Positions 45,943 to 54,600 are shown, numbered from the stretch's first letter. The stretch is 64,000 nucleotides of DNA from Mycolicibacterium sp. CBMA 234 (GCF_009729415.1 NZ_MPKW01000011.1:1-64000), one strand, 5' to 3'. Translations and numbers: made by a program. Notes: generated from the letters alone by a model not told the origin.

Positions 45943-47163
45943 TCAGACCTCGATCTTGTACAGCTTGGCGGCGTTGTCCTGCATGATCTTTCGAATCACG
46001 TCGGGCGGCAGATCCTTGAGCTTCTCCTCCGAACGCTCGACCGGCGACGGGTAGAGGCTGGTCGGGTGCGGGAAGTCGGTCTCCCACAACACATTGTCCG
46101 CACCAATCCGGTCCAGCAGCGCCAGTGGGCCGGCGTCCTCGAACCAGAAAGTGCCGTAGACACCCTTCTGGAACATCTCCTTGGCCGGCGGCAGCTCCGG
46201 CGGCAGACCGCCTGGGAACTCCTCGCGGTACTCGTAGTCGATCCGCTCCAGGACGTACGGGATCCAACCGATGCCGCTTTCGACGCTGACCCAGTTCAGC
46301 TTCGGGTAGCGGATGAGGACATCGGAGGCGCAGAGGTTGGAGATGAACCGAGAGTTCGACAACTCGGTCTGGATGGAACGGACCGGCTTACCGGCTCGTT
46401 CCGGCAGCGACGGCCACGCCGCACCACCCTGCTCACCCTTCCAGTTCCGGGCACCGATGTGGATGTTGATCGGCAACTCAAGCTCGGACAGCACCTCGTA
46501 CAACGGGTACCAGTGCGAGGTGCCCAGGTCCGGCAGGCCACCCAAATGCGGCTCACCGGCCATCAGCACACCGGTCAGACCGATGTCCTTGGCGCGCCTG
46601 GCTTCGGCGATGGCGTGATCGATGTCCCAGAACGGCAGCATCGCCTGCGGCAGTAGCCGCTCGGAACCCTCGGCCTGCCACTCGCGCATGGCATCGTTGT
46701 AGATCTGGCAGATGATGAGCGACAGGTCACGCGGCAGACCCTGGACCATCGCCGGCGCGGCGAAGCCCATGATGTTCGGATAAACGATCTGGGCATAGAT
46801 ACCCATCTCGTCGAGCAGTTCCACACGCGGCTTGGCCTCGACCGCGGCGCGATGGATCTCCTCCTTGCTGCCTCCGATCTGGCTCGTCTCGCGGTCGTAC
46901 TCCTCCATGTTTGCGCCGTAGTAGGGGATCTTCTCCCCGGCCTTGTTCACGAAGGCAATGCTGTTGTTCTTACTGAGCTTCTGATGCCCGTTCACATACC
47001 AGTAGCTGATGCCATCCTCATCGAGATGGCACTGCGGCACCAGATCCTTGTATTTCTCCGGCGCGCGGGAGGTCCACAGATCCTCCACCTCGGTGATGTG
47101 CGAATCTGCGTCGATCAGTTTCAGACCGGCGAATGGTCCGCTCTCGCGCGGCTTGTAGGTCAT
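45943..47163 (-). CDS. Amidohydrolase_2 family protein
   Basis: A 406-residue TIM-barrel amidohydrolase. Landmarks: DADSHITE near the N-terminus, LPINIHIGA, SVESGIGW, and WETDFPHP supplying the late Asp. This group includes metal-dependent decarboxylases and C-C hydrolases of cyclic compounds. AAAGGG precedes the ATG by 7 nt. First gene of the amidohydrolase/thiolase/DUF35/SDR operon, with two operators upstream. Confidence 0.9.
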   Translation of the reverse strand: MTYKPRESGPFAGLKLIDADSHITEVEDLWTSRAPEKYKDLVPQCHLDEDGISYWYVNGHQKLSKNNSIAFVNKAGEKIPYYGANMEEYDRETSQIGGSKEEIHRAAVEAKPRVELLDEMGIYAQIVYPNIMGFAAPAMVQGLPRDLSLIICQIYNDAMREWQAEGSERLLPQAMLPFWDIDHAIAEARRAKDIGLTGVLMAGEPHLGGLPDLGTSHWYPLYEVLSELELPINIHIGARNWKGEQGGAAWPSLPERAGKPVRSIQTELSNSRFISNLCASDVLIRYPKLNWVSVESGIGWIPYVLERIDYEYREEFPGGLPPELPPAKEMFQKGVYGTFWFEDAGPLALLDRIGADNVLWETDFPHPTSLYPSPVERSEEKLKDLPPDVIRKIMQDNAAKLYKIEV

Positions 47164-47250
47164 CGATGCGCCCTTTCATCCTCTTCGGCGGGATTTGGCA
47201 AGACCACGTCTGCGCCTTACTGCAGTAACGTGCCACGCCACTCCGACCAT

Positions 47251-47268
47251 GTCAACGACCACGTTTAC
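47251..47268. promoter_or_regulatory. GTCAAC-N6-GTTTAC operator, amidohydrolase side
   Basis: One mismatch (spacer GACCAC). On the minus strand TTGACA (47255-47250) is spaced 17 bp from CACGTT, a weak -10. It is 35 bp from the perfect copy at 47286. Confidence 0.65.
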
Positions 47269-47285
47269 ATACCCGATGCAGGGTT

Positions 47286-47303
47286 GTCAACAGTCACGTT
47301 GAC
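47286..47303 (+). promoter_or_regulatory. GTCAAC-N6-GTTGAC operator and flavin reductase promoter
   Basis: Perfect copy (spacer AGTCAC). TTGACA (47299-47304) is 17 bp from TAGATT (47322-47327), and the ATG at 47334 follows 6 nt later: a leaderless promoter with the operator over its -35. Confidence 0.82.
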
Positions 47304-47333
47304 AGCCAGCGGAACCGGACGTAGATTCGTTGC

Positions 47334-47861
47334 ATGACTTCAGATTCGGCGACAGATTCGGGGTTCGAGGCACGGAGCATCGATGTCCCCGCCGACTTGT
47401 TCCGGGCCGTGATGGGCTCGGTGTGCACTCCGGTATCAGTGGTGACGGCCTTCGACGGTGTGCGCCCGCACGGCACCACCGTGAGCGCGTTCTGCTCGCT
47501 GTCCCTGGATCCGCCTCTGGTACTGGCCGCCCTGGACCAGAACTCGGCTCTTCTGCAGGTCTTGCGTACCAGCAGCCGCTTCGGTCTGAACGTGCTGAGC
47601 CATGGACAAGGTTCGGTCGCCGGCCGGTTCGCGACCAAGGGTGACGACAAGTTCAAAGACGTCGCCTGGGAGTCGCGCTCAGAAGTACCGCACATCGTCG
47701 ACTCGGCGTGCTGGTTCGCCTGTGAAGTCGAACAGCTGGTTCCCGGAGGCGACCACACCATCGTGATCGGCCGGGTGATCGAGACCGATCACGTCGAATT
47801 GGCGCCCCTCACCTATCACCGCCGCGGGTTCGGCACCCACGCGATTTCCCAGACGGCATGA
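47334..47861 (+). CDS. Flavin reductase-like (HpaC/HsaB type) protein
   Basis: A 175-residue split-barrel flavin reductase: GSVCTPVSVVTAFDGVRPHG, then TVSAFCSLSLDPPLVLAAL for FMN binding, and FGLNVLS. Such proteins reduce FMN/FAD with NAD(P)H for partner monooxygenases. No ribosome site; the start agrees with the leaderless promoter. The LLM enzymes of the same regulon are candidate partners. Followed by a PrpD-like gene after 52 bp. Confidence 0.9.
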   Translation: MTSDSATDSGFEARSIDVPADLFRAVMGSVCTPVSVVTAFDGVRPHGTTVSAFCSLSLDPPLVLAALDQNSALLQVLRTSSRFGLNVLSHGQGSVAGRFATKGDDKFKDVAWESRSEVPHIVDSACWFACEVEQLVPGGDHTIVIGRVIETDHVELAPLTYHRRGFGTHAISQTA

Positions 47862-47913
47862 CCGGGAGCCGAACGCGCCCCGAAGACCGCACCAAGTCTG
47901 GTTTGCTGCCTTG

Positions 47914-49272
47914 ATGGGCACGAAATCGCTGCAGGTGACCAGGGAGCTGGCCGAGTTCGTTCGCAACGCGCCCGGCACGGTCGCGTCTCCGCGTGCGACA
48001 GATGTGGTCAAGCAGGCCGTCCTGGACCTCTTCGGCGTGACGGTGGCGGGTACCGCGGAGCAGGCGAGTGTCATCGCACTGACATACGCACGGTCTCAGG
48101 GAGCAGTCGGCACCGCGGCGGTCCTCGGCGGGCGCGCACGGCTGTCACCGGCAGCGGCGGCACTGGTCAACGGAACATCGGGGCACGCTCTCGATTTCGA
48201 TGACATCGGTCTCGGTGCCGGTCATATCAGCGTGGCGATCATGCCCGCGGTGCTGGCGGTGGCCGAGCAAGTCGGCGCCGACGGTGTCAGTTTCATCGAA
48301 GCACTGGTGATCGGCTACGAGGTGGCACACCGGCTGACCACCATGTACGTCGACACTCGGCTGGGGCCATACGCCGCCGGCTATCACAAACCCTCGGTCT
48401 ACTCCGTCTTCGGCGCGACCGCCGGTGCGGCGCGCCTCTTGGGACTCACCGCCGAGGAGACCGCCCACGCCTTCGGGATCGCAGCCTCGCAATCGGGCGG
48501 GCTGCGCGCCAATTTCGGCACCATGACCAAGCCCCTGCATGCCGGGCTGTCCTCGCGCACCGGGGTCGAAGCGGCATTGCTGGCCCAAGCCGGATTCACC
48601 GCGAGCACCGAAATCCTGGAACAACGGTTCGGGTGGCACGATGTCATCTGCCGGGGTGAGGGTGATCTCGACGTGGTCCTCGACGGCCTCGGCCAGTCCT
48701 ATGCGATCAATGAAGGGCTGGTCTTCAAACAGTATCCCTGTTGCGGGGCAAATCATTACGCGATCGATGCCACTATCGCACTGGTGCAGGAGTCCGGCCT
48801 ACAGGAGTCTGACGTCGCACGCATCGACGTATGGATCGAACAGCGGAATCTGAACGAAGTCCTGGTCTATCCGTGGCCCCGCACCGCCCTGGAAGGCAAG
48901 TTCTCCTTGGCCTACAACGTGGCCGCGGCGCTGGCGGACCGCGCGGTATCTGTACAGACTTTCACCGAGAGTGCGTTGCAACGACTTTCGTCCGTTCGTG
49001 ACAAAGTATTTGTGCATGCCACCGAAGACCTGCCACAAAACGGTGCTCGCGTCACCATAAAGACCACCGACGGCCGGACGGTCGATCGCGAACAACTCGT
49101 GGTGCGCGGCAGTCTCGCGCAACCTATGGAGTGGCACGAGCTGGAGGCCAAGTTCCGCGCGAATGTGCACGGCCAGATCGAACCCGGATCGGTCGACGAG
49201 GCTGTCGCGGCGATTGCCGGCCTGGACAAGGTGCGCCGCCTCACCGACGTCACCGAATCACTACTCGGATGA
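47914..49272 (+). CDS. MmgE/PrpD-family protein (second)
   Basis: A 452-residue MmgE/PrpD protein with the family motif SGHALDFDDIG and KQYPCCGANHYAID, closer to the canonical group than the copy at 37413. A hydratase, dehydratase or isomerase role for a cyclic or branched acid is inferred. The ATG at 47914 is directly preceded by an in-frame TTG. It shares an operon with the flavin reductase. Confidence 0.88.
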   Translation: MGTKSLQVTRELAEFVRNAPGTVASPRATDVVKQAVLDLFGVTVAGTAEQASVIALTYARSQGAVGTAAVLGGRARLSPAAAALVNGTSGHALDFDDIGLGAGHISVAIMPAVLAVAEQVGADGVSFIEALVIGYEVAHRLTTMYVDTRLGPYAAGYHKPSVYSVFGATAGAARLLGLTAEETAHAFGIAASQSGGLRANFGTMTKPLHAGLSSRTGVEAALLAQAGFTASTEILEQRFGWHDVICRGEGDLDVVLDGLGQSYAINEGLVFKQYPCCGANHYAIDATIALVQESGLQESDVARIDVWIEQRNLNEVLVYPWPRTALEGKFSLAYNVAAALADRAVSVQTFTESALQRLSSVRDKVFVHATEDLPQNGARVTIKTTDGRTVDREQLVVRGSLAQPMEWHELEAKFRANVHGQIEPGSVDEAVAAIAGLDKVRRLTDVTESLLG

Positions 49273-49304
49273 TTTGACAGCGGCGAATGACCTACGCCAA
49301 AAGA

Positions 49305-50015
49305 TCAGGGGTGTAGGCCATTTGCCACTGCCGACGCGAACGTCAGCCGATCGGAGATGTCCGCACCCCGCAACTGCCGGACGAGCAGACGGGTACGGGC
49401 AAGTGCATCATAATCGCCCAGCAGTAGATCAGAGAGCCGCTCGTCGACGGCGGCGTCGAGGTCAGCGCGATCGACCACAGCGGTGACCAGCTGCATCTGT
49501 CGGGCCGCCTCGGCATCGAAACGCCGGCCGGTGAGCAAGACATCGAGCGCGGCCGCCTGTCCGACGCGGGCAAGGCAGGACACCGCGGCCGGGCCTGCAA
49601 CGAGTCCGAACCGGACCTCAGGAAGCCCGAATACGGCGTCGACGACCGCAATGCTGATATCCGCGGCAGCCATGATGGCCAATCCGGCGCCGAAGGCCGC
49701 GCCGTTGACCCGGCACACCACGGGAACCGGTGATTGGTCGATTCGAATGAGGATCGATGACAGCAGCGACGTGGTCCGCTCGACAACGGCGGGGTCGTCG
49801 AGTTCGGAGCGATCCGCTCCCGAGGAGAACGTCGTGCCGGCGCCGGTGAACACCACGGCGCGGACCGACCGGTCCTGTGCCAGGCTTGCCAGAACCTGGT
49901 CGATATCTGCAAGTATCCTGGTGCTCAGCGCATTTCGAGTCGGGGCGTCGTCCACCGTGTAGGTGACGACGCCCCGCTCGTCCCGCGTGAGCCCGGACGA
50001 CATTGGCCGGCTCAT
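49305..50015 (-). CDS. Enoyl-CoA hydratase/isomerase (crotonase) family protein
   Basis: A 236-residue crotonase-fold protein with oxyanion-hole segments AGTTFSSGAD and RVNGAAFGAG and a conserved Glu in FGLPEVRFGL. It hydrates, isomerises or cleaves acyl-CoA substrates. The ATG at 50015 is supported by GGGGA 9 nt upstream. It ends the LLM/crotonase operon, 16 bp after the LLM stop, and is convergent with the PrpD gene. Confidence 0.9.
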   Translation of the reverse strand: MSRPMSSGLTRDERGVVTYTVDDAPTRNALSTRILADIDQVLASLAQDRSVRAVVFTGAGTTFSSGADRSELDDPAVVERTTSLLSSILIRIDQSPVPVVCRVNGAAFGAGLAIMAAADISIAVVDAVFGLPEVRFGLVAGPAAVSCLARVGQAAALDVLLTGRRFDAEAARQMQLVTAVVDRADLDAAVDERLSDLLLGDYDALARTRLLVRQLRGADISDRLTFASAVANGLHP

Positions 50016-50031
50016 CGGTACAATTCCCCGA

Positions 50032-51186
50032 TCAGACCCAGGTGCCCTCTTCGTCCTTTTGAGAGAATCGGGGGAAGATCTTCTCGGCGAACGTGTGCAG
50101 CATCTCTTCGTTCTCCTCAGGGTCAAGGTGACCCTGGCCGAACTGCAGCCACATCTCGGTGAATCCGAGCCGCTTCTGGGCGTCCTCGATCTGGCGCGAC
50201 ACCTCGTCTACGTCACCGATGAGGCAGTTGGCGTAGCCCTGGCCGAACGGCAGGAAGAACTCGTTCCAGTACCAGTCGTGCTCATCCTTGATCGCCTGCA
50301 GGCGGTTCGGGTCGTTGCCCAGCATCAGCACGCCGCCCCAGGCAGCGGCGTCCTCGCGCTTCACATCACGACCGGCCTCATCGGCGGTCTTGATGTAGCG
50401 GTTCCACAGCGCCTCGCAGAACTCCATCTGGTTGGCCATCACGATCGGCTTGCCACCCTCGCGCGCCCACATGTCGATGGTGCGCATGCTGTGCGCGAAC
50501 GCGCCGTACAGCGGCGGGTGCGGGTCCTGGTAGCAACGCGGTGCGATGCCGATCTCGTGCACCATGCCGTCCTCACCCATACCGGCGCCGTACTTCTCGT
50601 AGGCGGGGTGTCCGGTCAGGCCACTCTTCGGCGGGAACTGCCAGTACTTGCCCTCATAGCTGAAAGTCGAATTGAGCCAAGCGGTTTTGACGATCTTCAG
50701 CGACTCTTCGAAGATCTCGCGGTTCATGTTGTCGACGTCGTCACGGCTCTTGGCCAGGTCGGGCGTCGTCGCGTTCACGCCGGGGACGGCGGCGTACGAG
50801 CCCACCCAGCGGCTCTGGTAGCCGCGCGTGAAGCCGACGTTGAGCCGGCCCTTGAGCATGTGGTCGAGGGTCGCGATCTCCTCGGCAGCGCGGACCGGAT
50901 TGTGCGTCGGCAGAACGTATCCCAAGGTCGAGACGCGCATCCGCTTCGAGTGCAGCCCGACGAACAGGCTGAACATGCCCGGGTGGTTCGTGATCTCGAA
51001 GCCCTCGATCTGCAGGTGATGCTCGTTATGGCCGTAGCTGGCATAACCCAGGTCGTCCGCCAGCCGGATGTATCCGCGGATCTCTTCGAGATAGCGCTGA
51101 TACAGCTCTTTGTTCTGACCGGCCTTCCCCTGCTCGATCTCGTGACGCCGACCGATCATGCCGGGCTGAATCAAGTGGAATTTCAT
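50032..51186 (-). CDS. LLM-class flavin-dependent monooxygenase (luciferase-like)
   Basis: A 384-residue luciferase-like monooxygenase, longer than the F420-type members here and closer to FMN-dependent bacterial luciferase-like oxygenases: LGYASYGHNEHHLQIEGFEI, RVSTLGYVLPTHNPVRAAEEI, GRLNVGFTRGYQSRW. The ATG at 51186 has GGAGG 8 nt upstream. It would need reduced FMN, consistent with the co-regulated flavin reductase. Operon with a crotonase. Confidence 0.92.
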   Translation of the reverse strand: MKFHLIQPGMIGRRHEIEQGKAGQNKELYQRYLEEIRGYIRLADDLGYASYGHNEHHLQIEGFEITNHPGMFSLFVGLHSKRMRVSTLGYVLPTHNPVRAAEEIATLDHMLKGRLNVGFTRGYQSRWVGSYAAVPGVNATTPDLAKSRDDVDNMNREIFEESLKIVKTAWLNSTFSYEGKYWQFPPKSGLTGHPAYEKYGAGMGEDGMVHEIGIAPRCYQDPHPPLYGAFAHSMRTIDMWAREGGKPIVMANQMEFCEALWNRYIKTADEAGRDVKREDAAAWGGVLMLGNDPNRLQAIKDEHDWYWNEFFLPFGQGYANCLIGDVDEVSRQIEDAQKRLGFTEMWLQFGQGHLDPEENEEMLHTFAEKIFPRFSQKDEEGTWV

Positions 51187-51254
51187 CGTTAGACCTCCAT
51201 CGAGCGACGGCACTGCTGCCCCTTTTTCGGAGCATGCCGCAGCAATTCACCTTT

Positions 51255-51272
51255 GTCAACTCTCGTGTTGAC
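51255..51272. promoter_or_regulatory. GTCAAC-N6-GTTGAC operator, LLM side
   Basis: Perfect copy (spacer TCTCGT), 69 bp from the LLM ATG. A degenerate copy (TTCAAC-N6-GTTTAT) follows at 51277-51294, making a row of three with the copy at 51301. Confidence 0.78.
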
Positions 51273-51300
51273 TGGATTCAACACCAGTGTTTATCGATAC

Positions 51301-51318
51301 CTCAACACCGACGTTGAC
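51301..51318 (+). promoter_or_regulatory. CTCAAC-N6-GTTGAC operator and amidohydrolase promoter
   Basis: One mismatch. TTGACA (51314-51319) is 18 bp from TACGCT (51338-51343), and the GTG at 51350 follows by 6 nt, supporting a leaderless start for the amidohydrolase. Confidence 0.76.
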
Positions 51319-51349
51319 AGGCTCTATTGTCGCTCCTTACGCTGGGCAA

Positions 51350-52171
51350 GTGTTCGAGCTACCAGAAGGCGTCGTCGACGCGTGGATCAACCCAAACCTG
51401 GGGGGTCCGCTGACCGACGGCAACGATGTCTCCTACCTGTTCCCCGAGCTTGGCGAACGCCTCGAACGCGGCACCACGCTCGAGCAGCTCATCGACGAGA
51501 TGGATGAGGCCGGCGTAGCGCAGGCGGTGCTGTGCTCCGGCTACTCCGGCACAGGCGATCTCGATTGGGCGCTCGCCGCACGGAACAAATACCCGGACAG
51601 ATTCCGGCTCTCGCACGTCATCGATCCGCGCGAGGGCATGAAGGCGGTCCGCCTCGCCGAAGAGCTGGTGCGATCCGAGGACTACCGGCTGATCCGCATG
51701 CTCGGGCTGCAAACCCGGCTCGCATACAACGATGCCGCGTACTATCCCGTCTACGCCAAGTGCGTCGAACTCGGTGTCCCAGTTGGACTTAACGTTGGCT
51801 TTCCCGGGCCCCAGGTGCCGAGCAAGTACCAGGATCCGCTGGCGGTCGACGACGTCGCGGCGTTCTTCCCGGAGTTGACGATCATCCTGCAACACGGCGG
51901 CGAGCCGTGGGTCGACACCTGCGTCAAGCTGATGGTGAAGTGGCCCGGAATCCACTACATGACGTCGGCGATCGCCCCGAAGCACATTCCCCCGGCGATC
52001 ATCGCCTACGCCAACACCCGCGGCGCCGACCGTGTCATGTTCGCCAGCGATTACCCGCTGCTGACCCACGAGCGTTGCGTGCGGGAACTTCGGGAACTTC
52101 CGTTTCGCGACTCCGAGCGGTTCGCCAAGTTCGTTGGAGGCAATGCAGGGCGGCTGTTCTTCGGGCACTGA
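51350..52171 (+). CDS. Amidohydrolase_2 family protein with altered metal motif
   Basis: A 273-residue TIM-barrel amidohydrolase. The N-terminal metal motif, normally DxHxH, reads VVDAWINPN, so both histidines are absent. ILQHGGEPW keeps a barrel His and FASDYPLLTH keeps the late Asp. It may bind metal weakly or work without it. The GTG at 51350 fits a leaderless promoter; the upstream open frame to 51287 would overlap the operator. The TetR gene follows after 113 bp. Confidence 0.85.
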   Translation: MFELPEGVVDAWINPNLGGPLTDGNDVSYLFPELGERLERGTTLEQLIDEMDEAGVAQAVLCSGYSGTGDLDWALAARNKYPDRFRLSHVIDPREGMKAVRLAEELVRSEDYRLIRMLGLQTRLAYNDAAYYPVYAKCVELGVPVGLNVGFPGPQVPSKYQDPLAVDDVAAFFPELTIILQHGGEPWVDTCVKLMVKWPGIHYMTSAIAPKHIPPAIIAYANTRGADRVMFASDYPLLTHERCVRELRELPFRDSERFAKFVGGNAGRLFFGH

Positions 52172-52284
52172 CCGGGCACCGTTGGACTACCCGCCCGACG
52201 TGCAGTGCAATGGTAGCGTGAGCGGGCATCAACGCCGGTGTCCACTGGCGTCATCCGAGCGCTGACACACGAAGGTAGTGAGCA

Positions 52285-52929
52285 ATGGCGAAAAGCGGCA
52301 TCCACGCCCGGCGGCAAGCTGCCCTCGAAGAGGGTAGCGCCGCCTACCTGGCCCGGCGCGAGGAGATCGTCCAAGCCGCCGCCCACATTTTCCGTGATCG
52401 CGGATTCGAAGCAGCCACCCTTCGTGACGTCGCAGCCGAGCTCAACACCGATCGCGCGTCGCTCTACTACTATGTGGGAAGCAAAGAGGAGCTCCTCCAG
52501 GAGATCGTCCGGCAAGCCCTCGGCCACGACATCGAGACTGCGGAGGCAGTGAAGCGCAGTCGTGCCTCCACGCAGGACAAGATCGCGGCCCTCATCGAGG
52601 CAATGGTCAATTCCTACGCGGCCAACTACCCGCACATGAGCGTCTACATCGAAGACCTCGGACGAATCGCGCGGCAGGACAGCGAATGGTCCATCGACGT
52701 CATCGCTCGTACGCGCACGTACGAGTCGCTGGTCAAGTCAATCCTGGCCAAGGGCCAACGCGACGGCACTCTCCGCAAGGACGTTCCGGTCGAACTGGCC
52801 GCACTCGCATTGTTCGGCATGATCAACTGGATGCACCGCTGGTACCGGCCAAACCTCAAGTGGAGTCCTGAAGAGGTCGCCAAGTCATTCACCGAGATAT
52901 TCCTGAAGGGCTACCAAAACAACCCGTAG
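52285..52929 (+). CDS. TetR-family transcriptional regulator
   Basis: A 214-residue TetR repressor. The N-terminal helix-turn-helix runs AATLRDVAAELNTDRASLYY; the C-terminal ligand domain ends with an HRWYRP motif as in the KstR2-like group whose members sense CoA esters. GAAGG precedes the ATG. It sits in the middle of the island, downstream of an operator-controlled amidohydrolase and just before a perfect operator and an acyl-CoA ligase. It is the best candidate for binding GTCAAC-N6-GTTGAC, presumably released by a CoA intermediate made by the ligase. Binding is inference. Confidence 0.93.
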   Translation: MAKSGIHARRQAALEEGSAAYLARREEIVQAAAHIFRDRGFEAATLRDVAAELNTDRASLYYYVGSKEELLQEIVRQALGHDIETAEAVKRSRASTQDKIAALIEAMVNSYAANYPHMSVYIEDLGRIARQDSEWSIDVIARTRTYESLVKSILAKGQRDGTLRKDVPVELAALALFGMINWMHRWYRPNLKWSPEEVAKSFTEIFLKGYQNNP

Positions 52930-52967
52930 TCAAAAGGTTTCGCCCCGCCGTTGACTAAGGGATACTA

Positions 52968-52985
52968 GTCAACAGATCCGTTGAC
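52968..52985 (+). promoter_or_regulatory. GTCAAC-N6-GTTGAC operator upstream of the acyl-CoA ligase
   Basis: Perfect copy (spacer AGATCC), between tetR and the ligase. A TAGTAT -10 (52997-53002) lies 11 bp after the operator, so the operator would cover the -35 region. Confidence 0.8.
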
Positions 52986-53022
52986 GAATGGGTTCATAGT
53001 ATCGATCGTGCGGAGTGGTGCC

Positions 53023-54591
53023 GTGTTCAAACTTGATGTCGAGCGCAACGCAACGACCCCAACGGCTCTGGCTGAAGCCGCCGCAGCCGCCCCCGATCAG
53101 CCATTCATCGTGGCCGACGACGGCGACCTGACCTACCGGCAGACCGCGGAATTGAGCGCAGCCATCGCTGCCGGCCTCACCGCGCGCGGACTCGCCCCCG
53201 GCGAGCGTATCGGCATTCTATTGCCCAATGGATCACGTTGGTGCACAGCGCTGCTCGGCGCACATGCAGCTGGCCTTTGTGTTGTGCCGCTCAATACCTG
53301 GTACCGACGTGACGAACTAGTCAGCGTCGCCAGCCGCGCCCGGCTCCGCACCATTGTGACCCAAGCCGGGGTTTTCGGGCATGACACCGCATCCGCGGTC
53401 AGCGATCTCGGCTTCGAGGGCTACCTGGGCCCGACACTATGGCCCGTCGGCGACCAGATGCCTGAGCTGCCGTCAAACGGCGGCCCGAAGGACGCGCTTT
53501 CAGCCCTGCGCAAATCACCGGTGCACTCTGAGGACGACGCGCTGGTGTTGTTCACCAGCGGCAGCTCCGCCGCACCAAAAGCGGTCCGGCTCACCCACGG
53601 AAGTTTGATTCGCAACGCACATGCCATCGGTGAACGCCAAGGCATCCGCACAGGCGACCGATTCTGGTTCGCCTCACCGTTGTTCTTCGTCTTCGGGTGC
53701 GCCAATGCACTGCCCAATGCACTGACCCACGCCGCCACACTCTGCGTGCAGGAGCGATTCGAGCCCGCTGCCGCGCTGAAATTCATTGAACGCCAACGCT
53801 GTACCGTCTACTACGGCGTCGCCCCGGTGACCCGGGCCCTGGCCGCGTGCCCCGAGCTGGCCGATCGTGACATTTCGTCGTTGCGCACAGGAACCGCCAA
53901 CGCGACTCCCGAAGACCTGCGCATCGCGATCGAAGAACTCGGCGTCACCGACGTGTGTAATGCCTACGGAATGACAGAGGGGTATGGGCACACTTCGATG
54001 ACCGCGCATACCGATCCGAAGGAGATCCGCATCAACTCGCAGGGCGCCGCGCTGCCCACTCAAGAGGTCCGGATCGTCACGGGCGGCGCCCCTGCCGCCC
54101 CCGGCGCCGCCGGTGGCATCCAGATCCGCGGTGCTGTCACCCCCGGCTATCTCGATAGCCCATGCGATGCGCTCGCCGCCGACGGTTGGTTCGATACCGG
54201 CGACATCGGAATGATCGACACGGAAGGTCACTTGCACTATCTCGGGCGCGGTGACGAGATGATGAAGGTTCGCGGCATAAACATCTCTCCGCTGGAAGTC
54301 GAATCCCTGCTCGTACAGCACGATTTCGTCGATGAAGCGTTTGTGTTCGGACTGCCGACGACAGAAGGAGATCAGCAAGTCGCCTGCGTCTTGGTGTCCA
54401 CGGTGGACGCCGTCGGTCGCGAGCCCCTGGCCCGCGACGTCGCTATCTGGCTACGCAGCCGTGCCGCCGCCTACAAGGTGCCGTCAAACATCCGGGTCAT
54501 GCCGGCGGACGAGCTGCCGTTGACACCCACCGGCAAGGTGAGCAAGCGGCTGCTGAGGGAACAGACGCAAGCCCTCCTGCTGCAGAGCTGA
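53023..54591 (+). CDS. Acyl-CoA synthetase / AMP-dependent ligase
   Basis: A 522-residue ANL ligase with P-loop TSGSSAAPKAV (178-188), the NAYGMTEG motif, GWFDTGDIGMID, and C-terminal PTGKVSKRL with the catalytic Lys. The GTG at 53023 has GGAG 7 nt upstream; a GTG at 53008 would fit a leaderless transcript from TAGTAT and is a real alternative. Position beside the TetR gene suggests it makes the CoA thioester that enters the pathway and may be the inducer. Confidence 0.92.
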   Translation: MFKLDVERNATTPTALAEAAAAAPDQPFIVADDGDLTYRQTAELSAAIAAGLTARGLAPGERIGILLPNGSRWCTALLGAHAAGLCVVPLNTWYRRDELVSVASRARLRTIVTQAGVFGHDTASAVSDLGFEGYLGPTLWPVGDQMPELPSNGGPKDALSALRKSPVHSEDDALVLFTSGSSAAPKAVRLTHGSLIRNAHAIGERQGIRTGDRFWFASPLFFVFGCANALPNALTHAATLCVQERFEPAAALKFIERQRCTVYYGVAPVTRALAACPELADRDISSLRTGTANATPEDLRIAIEELGVTDVCNAYGMTEGYGHTSMTAHTDPKEIRINSQGAALPTQEVRIVTGGAPAAPGAAGGIQIRGAVTPGYLDSPCDALAADGWFDTGDIGMIDTEGHLHYLGRGDEMMKVRGINISPLEVESLLVQHDFVDEAFVFGLPTTEGDQQVACVLVSTVDAVGREPLARDVAIWLRSRAAAYKVPSNIRVMPADELPLTPTGKVSKRLLREQTQALLLQS

Positions 54592-54600
54592 CAGCGAAAA

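Noticed and set aside
52228..52245. ATCAAC-N6-GTCCAC upstream of tetR as an autoregulatory site
   Set aside because: Both halves deviate. Autoregulation through the upstream amidohydrolase promoter is a simpler idea.
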